Virus record (IMG/VR): IMGVR_UViG_3300035220_000425
Span: 1-64,000 of that record
Length of the DNA stretch: 64,000 bases
Reading direction: 5' to 3' (one strand)
From: a virus
A program made the position numbers and the translations under genes. Below the pieces are notes generated by a model. It did no database searches and was not told the origin of the DNA. It saw only the letters and a program-made list of their open reading frames with translations. How positions within the stretch are numbered: the stretch's first letter is position 1; each line of letters starts with the position of its first letter. This document shows, piece by piece, positions 40,632 to 49,326 of the stretch.

Positions 40632-43600
40632 ATGACAGACACTACTGTCAAACTTAAAAGAAGTTCGACCTCTGGCGGCGTTCCAAATATTTCGGATTTA
40701 TCTCTGGGTGAGCTAGCAGTAAACACTTTTGACGGTAAATTATTTTTCAAGAAGGATAATGGAACCGCGTCGATCATAGAGGTTGGATCCGGCAGTGGTG
40801 GTGGTAGCGGGCCTTCAGCAGCAGTTAAGGTCTTGCTTTATGAAAAGACAAATAGTGGGAACGCTGACAGTTTTGATGGATCAGAGACCCAATTTCAACT
40901 ACGCGACGATAGCGGCACAGTTATTAGCAACCTTTCGTCAGCATCTCAACTATTAATTAGCATTGACGGGGTAGTCCAAGAGCCTAATTCAAGTTCATCA
41001 GGCACTGACGGTTTCTATATTTCAAACACGGCAAGCGGAACAGACATTATCTTTCTAGCAGCCCCTGCATCGGGCTCAGATTTTTTCGGCATGGTGGGCA
41101 TCCTTAGCGGAAGCTTTGCGACGGTTGCTACTTCAGGCGATTACGACGACTTAACGAATAAACCAACGTTATCTCCAGTAATGTCTGTTGCTGGTAAGAC
41201 GGGTACGGTAGCACTGATACAGAGTGACATTGGTAGTGGCGCTGTAACTGCCACTACAGGCACCTACGCAAACGGTGCTACGTTTGGGGACAGCGTAGGG
41301 ATTGGCGGCTCACCAACTGGAGCCTTTGGTGCTATTGACAAAGGACTTTTGATTACTGGGACAAATACTTCAGTAGGACTACGTGTTCATACATCTCATG
41401 GCAATTCCGGCATTTTAGAAATGTACGCTGAAAGCGGCGGATGCGTTTTTGATACACGCGGCAGTGACTATATTCGATTCGCAAGCGCCGGAACTGAGTT
41501 CATGCGAATCGATAGCTCGGGCAGCGTCAGTGTTGGTAGTACAGCCACATCTGGCACAGGTGTGCATCTCCGTCCATTTGGTAATGTTATTTCACGCAGG
41601 GCTAGCGGTTCTTTGCAAGTCTTCGAAGGATATCAAGGGTCAACTTTAACTTCTGAGATCCTGGCTAATGGCAACGCTAGGTTTGGGGGCAAGGTAGGTA
41701 TCGGTTGCACACCTGTTCGAGATCTTCAGTTACATACTTCTGACGCATCAAGTGAACTGATGCTTTCAAATAGCACTACTGGAGCAACCGCAGGTAGTGG
41801 CTTTATGATCCAGCAGGATGGTAACGATAATTATATTTGGAATAAAGAAAATAGTTTTATGTCGTTCGGGACTAATGCTCTCGAGCGGATGCGAATCGAC
41901 AGCACGGGCGACTTAAAGCTTCAGTATACGGGTAAGTTTATTCTGACTGAAGGTACTAATAGCGCTTTTTCAATATCCACAAACGGTGCAAATGGTCATT
42001 TTCTGATTAGAGATGAATATAATAGTTCAGATCGAATGATAATTAACAATTCTGGTCGCGTTGGAATCGGAACATCAAATCCCTCCCATGCGTTACATGT
42101 AACTGGGGATATTAGGGCTGGCACAACTTCATATAATGATTACGGAATCAAAGCTTATACGAACTCTGCTTCTTATGGTGGAATCTATGCACAAAATAAC
42201 AATCCCTCTGGATTTGTGTTCACTGGAAATAATGGTTCAGCCAACACAATTCTTATCAAGGCTGACGGGAAAGTTGAGACTACTGGCAGTGGCTCTTTCT
42301 ATACAGTCAACCGCACAGGCACTCTATCTCCGACTGCTGCCTTATATCTTGGATTTGCTGATGGCAGTCAAAAGTTCAAGGTTGGAACTGACGGAACGGG
42401 GACATTCGCTGGCAAGCTTGGCGTTGGAACCACGACCCCAGCAAAAGACCTAGAGATTTTTAATGACAGTTTCCCGTGTCTCATGCTGAATGATGGCAAT
42501 CAGTATAAATCTTATATGCAACTAGGTGGCAATGACTTAGAAATTCGAGGAAGTTCAGGAAAACTTGAGTTTTACACAGGTGCAGCCGATGGCTTGTCAT
42601 CAGACGAGAGAATGTGCATTACTAACGCGGGCAAGGTTGGAATTGGTAACGCAGATCCAGGTGCTTTACTTCAGGTAGCAAACTCCAGCAACCACGGTGT
42701 AGTTCGTGTTGGAGGAAACAATGATGGAGCGACTGGTCTTGACATTAATTACTCAAATGGTGGCACTACCTCTACAACTATTAAGCAGAATTACCGCGCA
42801 ACTAATGGAAATGCATTATTAAATATTGATACTGGTATCTTTACGGTTTCGACCGGAACTAGTGGCGACGAGCATATGCGAATCGATGGCACGGGCAGGT
42901 TGTTAGTAGGTACGACTTCACCAACAACATCTAGCGTTACAACACGAATAAGTGCTTATTCAGATACTAATGACTGGATGTTGATGGACATTGGAGCCAC
43001 ACAGAGTGGCAATACGGGTGGAGTTTATGGAGTCAGGAGTAGATCAGCATCAAACAATCCGATTGCCGTAGCTAGTGCTTTTGAAAGTGCTACTGAAGTT
43101 GTATGTTATTACGGTGGTGGTTGGGGTGGTTACGGTCGATCGGCTAATAATTTAAGGTTTTATACATCCGCCGCTGTAGATAACGCATCTGGAACATCTG
43201 GGAACGAGCGAATGAGGATTCGCCCGGATGGCAGCGTGCTTATTGGCACTACTACCGCTTCCTCTCATGGGAATAGACTTCTACAGATTGGAAAAACAGA
43301 CAGAAGTGAGACTTATCTAGAACTTAGAACGGCAACAACTGGAGTATCAGGACTTTTATTTAGCAGAGGAACTGGTGGAGGCACATCAGGATACAAAGGG
43401 ACTATTGAATACAATCAATCTAGTGACTATATGCTGTTTAAGACTGAACATACCGAGCGGATGCGAATCGACAGTAATGGTACATTGCGTACTCTCATGA
43501 CGGGTGGTTCAGGAAGACTTCACCTTGCAACTGATCAAGGGGCTGGAAGTACTATTCTTTTAAATGTTGTTAACAGTAGGACTGTCATTAATAGTGGTGG

Positions 43601-43997
43601 TTCTGCATCTTGCAGGATTTACTCAGACGGTGATATTGAAAATAGCAACAATTCCTACGAAGTCCTCTCTGACGAAAATTTGAAAGAAAACATTGTCGAT
43701 GCAAATTCACAATGGGATGACATCAAAAGCTTGAGAATCCGTAAATTTAACTTTAAAGAAGAAACAGGTAATTCAATGCACACGCAAATTGGTGTTGTTG
43801 CACAAGAGGTTGAACTTGTTTCCCCAGGATTGGTCAAAGTCAGACCTGCTCTTACCGAAGAAGGTGAGGAAGCAGGAGATACGGTTAAGACTGTTAGCTC
43901 CTCTGTGCTCTACATGAAAGCAGTCAAAGCTCTTCAAGAAGCAATGGAGCGGATCGAAACCCTTGAGCAGCGTTTATCTGATGCTAGTATCGCCTAG
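40632..43997 (+). CDS. Tail fibre 4 with S74 chaperone, 1121 aa
   Basis: Attachment domain (TVKLKRSSTSGGVPNISD, GELAVNTFDGKLFFKKDNG) is a close relative of fibre 3. Then a VLLYEKTNSG ... LLISIDGVVQEPN domain common in phage fibres. The long shaft repeats GxVGIGTxxP and ERMRIDSxG strands at least five times (residues about 295, 415, 755, 860, 945). The C-terminus begins LSDENLKENIVD, the S74 cleavage region, then KSLRIRKFNFKEETG, IGVVAQEVE and a coiled coil (MERIETLEQRL). Good AAGGAGACGATAAATG start. Confidence 0.9.
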   Translation: MTDTTVKLKRSSTSGGVPNISDLSLGELAVNTFDGKLFFKKDNGTASIIEVGSGSGGGSGPSAAVKVLLYEKTNSGNADSFDGSETQFQLRDDSGTVISNLSSASQLLISIDGVVQEPNSSSSGTDGFYISNTASGTDIIFLAAPASGSDFFGMVGILSGSFATVATSGDYDDLTNKPTLSPVMSVAGKTGTVALIQSDIGSGAVTATTGTYANGATFGDSVGIGGSPTGAFGAIDKGLLITGTNTSVGLRVHTSHGNSGILEMYAESGGCVFDTRGSDYIRFASAGTEFMRIDSSGSVSVGSTATSGTGVHLRPFGNVISRRASGSLQVFEGYQGSTLTSEILANGNARFGGKVGIGCTPVRDLQLHTSDASSELMLSNSTTGATAGSGFMIQQDGNDNYIWNKENSFMSFGTNALERMRIDSTGDLKLQYTGKFILTEGTNSAFSISTNGANGHFLIRDEYNSSDRMIINNSGRVGIGTSNPSHALHVTGDIRAGTTSYNDYGIKAYTNSASYGGIYAQNNNPSGFVFTGNNGSANTILIKADGKVETTGSGSFYTVNRTGTLSPTAALYLGFADGSQKFKVGTDGTGTFAGKLGVGTTTPAKDLEIFNDSFPCLMLNDGNQYKSYMQLGGNDLEIRGSSGKLEFYTGAADGLSSDERMCITNAGKVGIGNADPGALLQVANSSNHGVVRVGGNNDGATGLDINYSNGGTTSTTIKQNYRATNGNALLNIDTGIFTVSTGTSGDEHMRIDGTGRLLVGTTSPTTSSVTTRISAYSDTNDWMLMDIGATQSGNTGGVYGVRSRSASNNPIAVASAFESATEVVCYYGGGWGGYGRSANNLRFYTSAAVDNASGTSGNERMRIRPDGSVLIGTTTASSHGNRLLQIGKTDRSETYLELRTATTGVSGLLFSRGTGGGTSGYKGTIEYNQSSDYMLFKTEHTERMRIDSNGTLRTLMTGGSGRLHLATDQGAGSTILLNVVNSRTVINSGGSASCRIYSDGDIENSNNSYEVLSDENLKENIVDANSQWDDIKSLRIRKFNFKEETGNSMHTQIGVVAQEVELVSPGLVKVRPALTEEGEEAGDTVKTVSSSVLYMKAVKALQEAMERIETLEQRLSDASIA
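41497..43475 (+). repeat. In-gene DNA repeats GAGCGGATGCGAATCGACAG (fibre 4)
   Basis: Copies at 41497-41516, 41884-41903, 42869-42888 and 43456-43475, with a diverged one near 43206. They code for E-(R/F/H)-M-R-I-D-(S/G) strands and keep near-identical DNA. Confidence 0.65.
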
Positions 43998-44009
43998 CTC
44001 TTTCTGCTA

Positions 44010-44021
44010 GGCAGACTAGTG
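44010..44021 (+). promoter_or_regulatory. ACTAG box before fibre 5
   Basis: GGCAGACTAGTG, 22 bases before ATG 44044. Confidence 0.5.
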
Positions 44022-44043
44022 AAGATTTTTAGCCCTAAGTCAG

Positions 44044-46623
44044 ATGGGATTAAGTAAAATTAGCGGCTCGGGTATTGATGACAATGTAATTGTACCTGCA
44101 AATCTACATTCTAGCTTTGTTCTACCTATTTCAAAACTTGCGACCGCTGGGGGTGTCACGTTTAATACGCTAGTTCAATGTGGTGGCGACCCTAATGATG
44201 GCAGTGCTGTTGGGGCGAAGATGCTTCAAAGTGGGGTTATTCAGGCAACTAGAGCGTCTGGGTCAGGAACCAGTGCTGTTTATATGGGATTTTTGCAGGG
44301 GACTTCTACTGCGACTTCAAGGATTAATGCAAACGGCAGTGCTACGTTTAGTGGTCAAGGTACTTTTAGTGGGGACTTAAGGGTTCAAGATGGTGGAAAT
44401 TTCAGAGTACGTAATGCTAGCAATGCAACTCAAGACGCTATTTTGCTCCAGAACAATGGCAACATAACAGCGGCAGGAGGAGCCACATTTGGTAGCGCAG
44501 TAAATGGACTTTATTTTTCAACAGACAGAACCAACGGCGGTAGTACTGTTCTTGAAGGCTACTTAAACGGCACAAAGAACGTAGATGTTAAGGCGAATGG
44601 CAGCGCCACGTTTGGCAATACAATCACATCGGGTTCCTCAACTGTTCGTGGTCAATTTCTAGGCAATTGTCCTTCAAGCATTACAGCATCGGCCGCCGAC
44701 GCTTTTATTGCTGATTACAATGGAACTACAGTCGCTCGTGTGAGATACGATGGATCCGCCACATTCAATGCCGGCAGCACTTTTGCTGGAATATGTGGGG
44801 GTTCGGCAGGAATTTACGTTGGAGACGCAACAACAACTAACCAAGGCAACGCCAAGGCTCGCATCAATTCCGACGGCAGTATCACTACTGTTAAATACAT
44901 TACGAGCACTCGTTTCACAGTTAATGGTGCTCTAAGTTCTAATGTAAATGGCGTTAACTATCCTTTTGCTGCTTATGACGGCAGTAGCAATCTTTATGCG
45001 TCGATTACCGAATCCGGGGACGCCACATTTGCTGGTGATGTAAATATCGGTAATTCGGCTAAAAATGCACAGTTGGCGGTTGGTGGTGTATACAACCAAG
45101 TTGGTTTAGCGGTTAGTGCTGGTGGAGCCAGTTACTCAAATTGCGCTGAATTTTATAATTCAGGTAATGTCCTTGCTGCATCAATCGGAGGGGATGGAGC
45201 CTCCACATTTAAGGGAACGGTTACCAGTGGTGGGAATCCAGCCAGTGGTGCAGCCAGAGGTACTTCAATCAATGAGTACGGTACTTTAAGGGCTGCGAAT
45301 ACAAGTGGCACCGTATTTGAAGGCTACACTGTAGGGACTGCAGCAACCACTTCGCAAATAACAGCGGCAGGAGCCGCCACATTTGCGACCAAGGTTACCG
45401 CCCCAGATTTTGATTCAAATCATCCAAATGATAGCAGATTCGGAAGATTTAACTGGGCAGGTATTCGTTTCACAAATACTTCTGGCAGCAACGTATTTCA
45501 GTTTGATGCTGATGCCGGTCAAATCACAACAAATGTTAAATCTGCTGGCCATATAGAACTTGACTCCACTGGATCTTTTAGTAGCCCTAAGGTAAAACTA
45601 TTTGCTAACACTGGTGCCGCCACATTTGCGGGTACGTTGAACGTAGGTTCTGTTCTTACCGCTAGTGGAGGTTTTCGTGCTAATTCTGAGGGTACAGTCT
45701 TCATCAACCCTGCATCATCTTTAGCAAGTACTGCAACTGTATTTTCAGCCTACGTAGATAGGTCTACTGGTACAGCGACGGCAGTAACATTCACGAAAGC
45801 AGGATCCGCCACATTTGCGGGTGTTCTTCAAGGTAATCAAAGAGTTGTAGTTAACGGTGCTGGGGGTAAATCAGGAACTGCAAATACTTTCTTGAACTAT
45901 GCTGGAGACGCAACGACAGTAACAGCATCAATCGATGCTAATGGCTTGGGTGTTTTTGATGGAGGAGTAAGAGTTACGCATACAGCAAATACAAGGCATT
46001 GTCGCATGCTTTATGACGGCATATATTCCACCGGTCAGGATCTGTATCTTTGGACAGGTACTACAAATAGCGTAATTTTTGGCAATAACAGTTCAGCAAA
46101 AATGATGCTCCAGTGTTCTACTGGCGCTTTATTAATTAACCGCACTTCCCAGAATAATCTTGGCAAGCTTTGTCTGGACTTTTACGGCCAAACAGAAAAC
46201 GGAATTGTTATAAAAAATACTTGGAATGCAAATAATGCCTACTTCGCTGTTTTTAGGAGTCAAGGTAATCACTTGGCTGGGGGCATTATACAAACGGCTT
46301 ACAATGCAGTTAATTACAGCAGTGGCTCTGACTACCGCTTAAAAGAAAATGTTATCGACATGCCTGATCCCATTGTTCGCATCAAAAAACTGAAGCCAAA
46401 ACGCTTTAACTTTATATCCGATATTGACAAGAATGAGGTCGATGGATTTCTTGCCCACGAAGCACAAGAAGTCGTACCCGAAGCGGTTGTAGGAGAAAAG
46501 GACGGCAAAGAAATGCAATCCATTGACCACAGCAGATTGGTCCCGCTACTCACTGCTGCTTTGAAGGAAGCAATATCAAGCATCGAAGCATTAGAATCAA
46601 GGGTGAAGACCCTTGAAAGCTAA
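44044..46623 (+). CDS. Tail fibre 5 with S74 chaperone, 859 aa
   Basis: N-terminus differs from the other four: LSKISGSGIDDNVIVPANLH replaces the attachment domain, so it may bind another fibre rather than the virion. The shaft has about ten strands of the SATF(A/G/S)G type, spaced roughly 45-70 residues. C-terminal S74 domain starts SGSDYRLKENVIDMPD with IKKLKPKRFNFISDID, GFLAHEAQEVVPEAV and a terminal coiled coil (ISSIEALESRVKTLES). DNA repeats in the shaft match those of fibre 3. Confidence 0.9.
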   Translation: MGLSKISGSGIDDNVIVPANLHSSFVLPISKLATAGGVTFNTLVQCGGDPNDGSAVGAKMLQSGVIQATRASGSGTSAVYMGFLQGTSTATSRINANGSATFSGQGTFSGDLRVQDGGNFRVRNASNATQDAILLQNNGNITAAGGATFGSAVNGLYFSTDRTNGGSTVLEGYLNGTKNVDVKANGSATFGNTITSGSSTVRGQFLGNCPSSITASAADAFIADYNGTTVARVRYDGSATFNAGSTFAGICGGSAGIYVGDATTTNQGNAKARINSDGSITTVKYITSTRFTVNGALSSNVNGVNYPFAAYDGSSNLYASITESGDATFAGDVNIGNSAKNAQLAVGGVYNQVGLAVSAGGASYSNCAEFYNSGNVLAASIGGDGASTFKGTVTSGGNPASGAARGTSINEYGTLRAANTSGTVFEGYTVGTAATTSQITAAGAATFATKVTAPDFDSNHPNDSRFGRFNWAGIRFTNTSGSNVFQFDADAGQITTNVKSAGHIELDSTGSFSSPKVKLFANTGAATFAGTLNVGSVLTASGGFRANSEGTVFINPASSLASTATVFSAYVDRSTGTATAVTFTKAGSATFAGVLQGNQRVVVNGAGGKSGTANTFLNYAGDATTVTASIDANGLGVFDGGVRVTHTANTRHCRMLYDGIYSTGQDLYLWTGTTNSVIFGNNSSAKMMLQCSTGALLINRTSQNNLGKLCLDFYGQTENGIVIKNTWNANNAYFAVFRSQGNHLAGGIIQTAYNAVNYSSGSDYRLKENVIDMPDPIVRIKKLKPKRFNFISDIDKNEVDGFLAHEAQEVVPEAVVGEKDGKEMQSIDHSRLVPLLTAALKEAISSIEALESRVKTLES
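44476..45822 (+). repeat. In-gene DNA repeats GCCGCCACATTTGCGGG (fibre 5)
   Basis: Copies near 44476, 44602, 44749, 45016, 45193, 45368, 45613 and 45800-45822; the last matches the first fibre-3 copy over 20 bases (GGATCCGCCACATTTGCGGG). Confidence 0.75.
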
Positions 46624-46682
46624 CTATTCTAGAATAAGATTTTAAAAAATAGTTATACTAAGTAGTAGTATTTAATTCTGAA

Positions 46683-47132
46683 GTGACTGACACTTACACT
46701 TGGTCCGTGTCTAACATGGACTCTTCCACTGTTGACGGGGCCGTAAACACTGTCCACTGGAATCTCGAGGCCACACGTCCCAACCCTGTAGAAGGCGAAT
46801 ACGACTACAGAGCAGGCTCTTACGGGACAGTAGGTTTTATTCCAAACCCAGCGAGTAAAAAATTCATTAGTTATGATGACTTGACTGAAGAAACTTGCGT
46901 CAAGTGGGTTCTTGACTATTACGGGTCAGAACAAGTTGCCAGAATGCAATTAATGCAAAGCTCTGTTCTGGACGAGCAGCAAACTCCAACTAAATTTTCA
47001 GGGACTCCCTGGGGAAGGGCTATCCAAGAAATGGACGAGCAAGAGGCAGCAGAACAAGAGGAGTCTACAGAACAAGAGGAGTCTGCTGAGGGAGAGGATT
47101 CTACTGAGGAAGAGGATGGAAGCCTAGAATAA
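46683..47132 (+). CDS. DUF7936-like small phage protein, 149 aa
   Basis: GTG 46683 begins TDTYTWSVSNMDSSTVDGAV and continues NTVHWNLEATRPN ... GSYGTVGFIPNP ... FISYDDLTEETCVKWVLDYYG, an order common in small proteins next to fibre or lysis genes of marine phages (I recall the family as DUF7936, from memory). The C-terminal ~40 residues are a Glu/Ser repeat (EQEESTEQEESAEGED). Function unknown. Upstream TTATACT may serve as -10. Confidence 0.65.
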   Translation: MTDTYTWSVSNMDSSTVDGAVNTVHWNLEATRPNPVEGEYDYRAGSYGTVGFIPNPASKKFISYDDLTEETCVKWVLDYYGSEQVARMQLMQSSVLDEQQTPTKFSGTPWGRAIQEMDEQEAAEQEESTEQEESAEGEDSTEEEDGSLE

Positions 47133-47150
47133 CTTAAGGTTTAGAATGCG

Positions 47151-47399
47151 GTGATTGAGATTTTAGCCGCTGTAACAGGAGCAATGGTAGGGGTCGCAGG
47201 CATTGGCGCGACCCAATTAATAAGAAAGAGTGGAGACAATAGAGAGGTGATTGCCAAGCTAACTGTGGGGGTTGACCACATCGGACAAGAACTCACAGCA
47301 TTAAGGGCTGACATGAAGATGGATCGGCAGGAAATGTATTCACGTCTAAATGAATGCGAACAAAGATTATCGGTAATTGAGTCACAGAAGAAGCGTTAG
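47151..47399 (+). CDS. Membrane protein with coiled coil, holin-like candidate, 82 aa
   Basis: GTG 47151 is followed by a hydrophobic helix (ILAAVTGAMVGVAGIGATQL, residues about 3-22) and then a long charged helix (ELTALRADMKMDRQEMYSRL). One membrane span plus a cytoplasmic or periplasmic coil, directly before lysis genes, resembles XhlA/holin-accessory proteins. It could also be a spanin-like or structural anchor. Confidence 0.55.
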   Translation: MIEILAAVTGAMVGVAGIGATQLIRKSGDNREVIAKLTVGVDHIGQELTALRADMKMDRQEMYSRLNECEQRLSVIESQKKR

Positions 47400-47406
47400 C
47401 AGCCTT

Positions 47407-47421
47407 GGCAGACTAGCGCAG
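47407..47421 (+). promoter_or_regulatory. ACTAG box before second holin-like gene
   Basis: GGCAGACTAGCGCAG, ending 13 bases before ATG 47435. Confidence 0.5.
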
Positions 47422-47434
47422 TTACAGTAATACG

Positions 47435-47620
47435 ATGTCATTTATCACAACAGCAATCGACAAATCACCGGAATTTATCACAGCCTTATTTACCATTCAC
47501 GCTGCAGCAGTCGCTATTGTCAACCTGACGCCGACTCCTAAAGATGACGAGATTGTAGCTAAGTTTTACAGAATTATTGAAATTCTTGCAGGTCTCGTAT
47601 CAAGAACTGCTAAGAGATGA
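47435..47620 (+). CDS. Small hydrophobic protein, holin-like candidate, 61 aa
   Basis: The middle is hydrophobic (FITALFTIHAAAVAIVNLTP, residues about 14-33) and the rest polar (TPTPKDDEIVAKFYRIIE). Small proteins with the VNLTPTPKDDE motif lie near endolysins in other phages, as I recall. One span with a basic C-terminus fits a class III-like holin. It overlaps the next gene by four bases (ATGA). Confidence 0.55.
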   Translation: MSFITTAIDKSPEFITALFTIHAAAVAIVNLTPTPKDDEIVAKFYRIIEILAGLVSRTAKR

Positions 47621-47796
47621 AAGAAATTGTACGTAATCCTTTAATGGCAGATAGGCCTTTAAGAGAAGCTCGAATGCGGATATGTAGATCTTGTCCGTTC
47701 TACCAAAGGAATATAAAAAGATGTTCAAAGTGTGGCTGCATAGTGCCTGCAAAAGTATGGGTTCAAAATTCTAAGTGCCCTGTCAGTAAATGGTAG
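47617..47796 (+). CDS. Zinc-ribbon mini-protein A, 59 aa
   Basis: Cysteines are arranged CRSCPFY ... CSKCGCIVPAKV ... CPVSKW, giving at least three CxxC-like pairs expected to bind one or two zinc ions. Proteins with this CxxC ... CxxCGCxxxxK ... CPxxKW order are frequent in marine phages; function unknown. It overlaps both neighbours, including paralogue B by seven bases. Confidence 0.7.
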   Translation: MKEIVRNPLMADRPLREARMRICRSCPFYQRNIKRCSKCGCIVPAKVWVQNSKCPVSKW

Positions 47797-47942
47797 ATTT
47801 AGCTCAAGCCAAAGAGCGTTACAGCATTTGCAAGAAATGTGAGTACTTAGAAAGGAATCATAAGCGCTGCACCCTTTGCATGTGTTACGCAAATTGCAAA
47901 GTAGAAAAGCCAGAAGAAACCTGTCCACTCGGTAAGTGGTAA
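47790..47942 (+). CDS. Zinc-ribbon mini-protein B, 50 aa
   Basis: Paralogue of the preceding gene: CKKCEYLER ... CTLCMCYANCKVEK ... CPLGKW. The pair probably arose by tandem duplication; CGC of copy A is CMC in B. Overlapping starts show translational coupling. Lying before the endolysin, it may be late-expressed. Confidence 0.7.
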   Translation: MVDLAQAKERYSICKKCEYLERNHKRCTLCMCYANCKVEKPEETCPLGKW

Positions 47943-47957
47943 GGAACACTAGCGAGC
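47943..47957 (+). promoter_or_regulatory. ACTAG box before endolysin
   Basis: GGAACACTAGCGAGC, 12 bases before ATG 47970; differs by one base from 5638-5652. Confidence 0.5.
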
Positions 47958-47969
47958 ATAATTAGACCT

Positions 47970-49118
47970 ATGTCAAAAACAACCTGGGATTCAATTTATA
48001 CTATTGCTGAGAAGTTTGGCAGCAAATTTCCTGATGTCGTCAGCGCTCAGTGGAGTTTGGAGAGTGGCTTCGGAAAATTTACTTCAGGCGTCAATAACTT
48101 CTTTGGAATCAAGGGAGAGGGAACAAAAAAGACGACAAAAGAGTGGGATGGAGAAAAGTTTATAGAGATTATTGATGAGTTTAAAGATTTCGATTCTCCA
48201 GAACTTTGCGTCAAAGAGTTGGTTGAAAAGTGGTACAAGGATTATAAAGGTTATAGCGGTGTAAATAGGGCTAAATCTAGAAATGAGGCTGCTAGGCTTT
48301 TGATGAAGGAATCATACGCGACTGATCCTGAATATGCCGAAAAACTAATTAAACTTATGGATGAATACAGCAAAGATCACCCGGACCCTGTTGTAGCTGC
48401 CAATAGGCCGATCAAGTTACTAGAGGCTGCCAAACATTACAAAGGAGAAGTCCATCAGGATAGCGCCTGGCTGCTCCTGGACGGGCTTTTAACAGACGCT
48501 CAGAGGCAAGTCTTCACAACGGCCTACAGGAGGCCTCAGAAGCCCTCCAGAAGGGGTTACCAAGTCTTCTCACGCAATCCCTTAAATGTGGACTATTTCT
48601 GGCAAAGAGATTCCACTACAGGACACGGAGAAAGAAGTTGCCAGTCTTCAGCAGTCGCGATGGCCGTTGACTATATAAACCCAAACTTGATTGAAGACGA
48701 CGATGATTACTTGCGTTTAGTTTTTAGATTTGGCGATACGGTCTCGCAATCTGCTCACAAGTCAGCGCTGGAAAGCCTGGGGATGCAAAACGAGTTCAAA
48801 ATGAATGGATCAGAAGACGACATCGTAAATCTGATCGACAGGGGCTACCCAGTTCCTATAGGCATTTTGCATCGAGGCTACATCCATAGTCCGAATGGAG
48901 GGGGGCACTGGGTCACAATAATTGGATACACAAAGAAAGATTTCTTGGTCAATGATCCATTTGGTAAATTAGACATTATCTCGGGCGGATATTCAAACGC
49001 AGAATACGGATCGGGGAACAGGGTGGCCTATCCTCGTGACATGCTAATGAAGCGTTGGTTGATTTCAAGCAATACTGACGGTTGGTATTGGGACTTAAGT
49101 GGTAATAAAATACATTAA
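47970..49118 (+). CDS. Two-domain endolysin: glucosaminidase plus C39-like peptidase
   Basis: Residues about 1-135 form a FlgJ/glucosaminidase-type domain: QWSLESGFGKFTSGVNNFFG contains the catalytic Glu, followed by GIKGEGTKKTTKEWDGEKF and a helical YDSPELCVKE-like region. Residues about 205-355 are a peptidase C39-like fold: Cys in GERSCQSSAVAMAVDYINP, His in GGGHWVTIIGYTKK, Asp in VNDPFGKLD. The linker (residues 140-200) is basic. The first domain would cut glycan strands and the second peptide or substrate cross-links in the host wall. It follows the holin-like genes and has its own ACTAG box. Confidence 0.85.
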   Translation: MSKTTWDSIYTIAEKFGSKFPDVVSAQWSLESGFGKFTSGVNNFFGIKGEGTKKTTKEWDGEKFIEIIDEFKDFDSPELCVKELVEKWYKDYKGYSGVNRAKSRNEAARLLMKESYATDPEYAEKLIKLMDEYSKDHPDPVVAANRPIKLLEAAKHYKGEVHQDSAWLLLDGLLTDAQRQVFTTAYRRPQKPSRRGYQVFSRNPLNVDYFWQRDSTTGHGERSCQSSAVAMAVDYINPNLIEDDDDYLRLVFRFGDTVSQSAHKSALESLGMQNEFKMNGSEDDIVNLIDRGYPVPIGILHRGYIHSPNGGGHWVTIIGYTKKDFLVNDPFGKLDIISGGYSNAEYGSGNRVAYPRDMLMKRWLISSNTDGWYWDLSGNKIH

Positions 49119-49119
49119 C

Positions 49120-49326
49120 ATGAAACAAGTTATACTATATTTTCTTCCCGGATACTATTGGGACGGCCGAAGAGTTCTGAGTACAGGAGTTGCTCTAAGT
49201 CCAACGCAGCACATTAACAAAAAGAATGGAGAAGTTATGTACTATGTCAAGCCTGTAGGGTGGCCTCATTCTTTGTACATTCGACACCAGGGCATACTTG
49301 ATTATGTAGAAACATTAAAGGTCTAG
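49120..49326 (+). CDS. Hypothetical protein, 68 aa
   Basis: ATG 49120 follows the endolysin stop by one base; a longer frame from 49099 overlaps the endolysin end. The product is aromatic and basic (VILYFLPGYYWDGRRVLSTG, YYVKPVGWPHSLYIRHQG). No recognised family. It ends where the leftward operon ends, so this is a convergent gene junction. Confidence 0.55.
   Translation: MKQVILYFLPGYYWDGRRVLSTGVALSPTQHINKKNGEVMYYVKPVGWPHSLYIRHQGILDYVETLKV

Noticed and set aside
37955-45822. CRISPR-like array from regularly recurring 17-20 bp words
   Set aside because: The repeats lie in frame within fibre genes, spacing is irregular (about 120-270 bases) and the intervening DNA codes for shaft protein.
33918-46623. 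Diversity-generating retroelement acting on the Mtd-like fibres
   Set aside because: No reverse transcriptase gene and no template/variable repeat pair with adenine-specific differences was seen; the N-terminal similarity concerns only the attachment domain.
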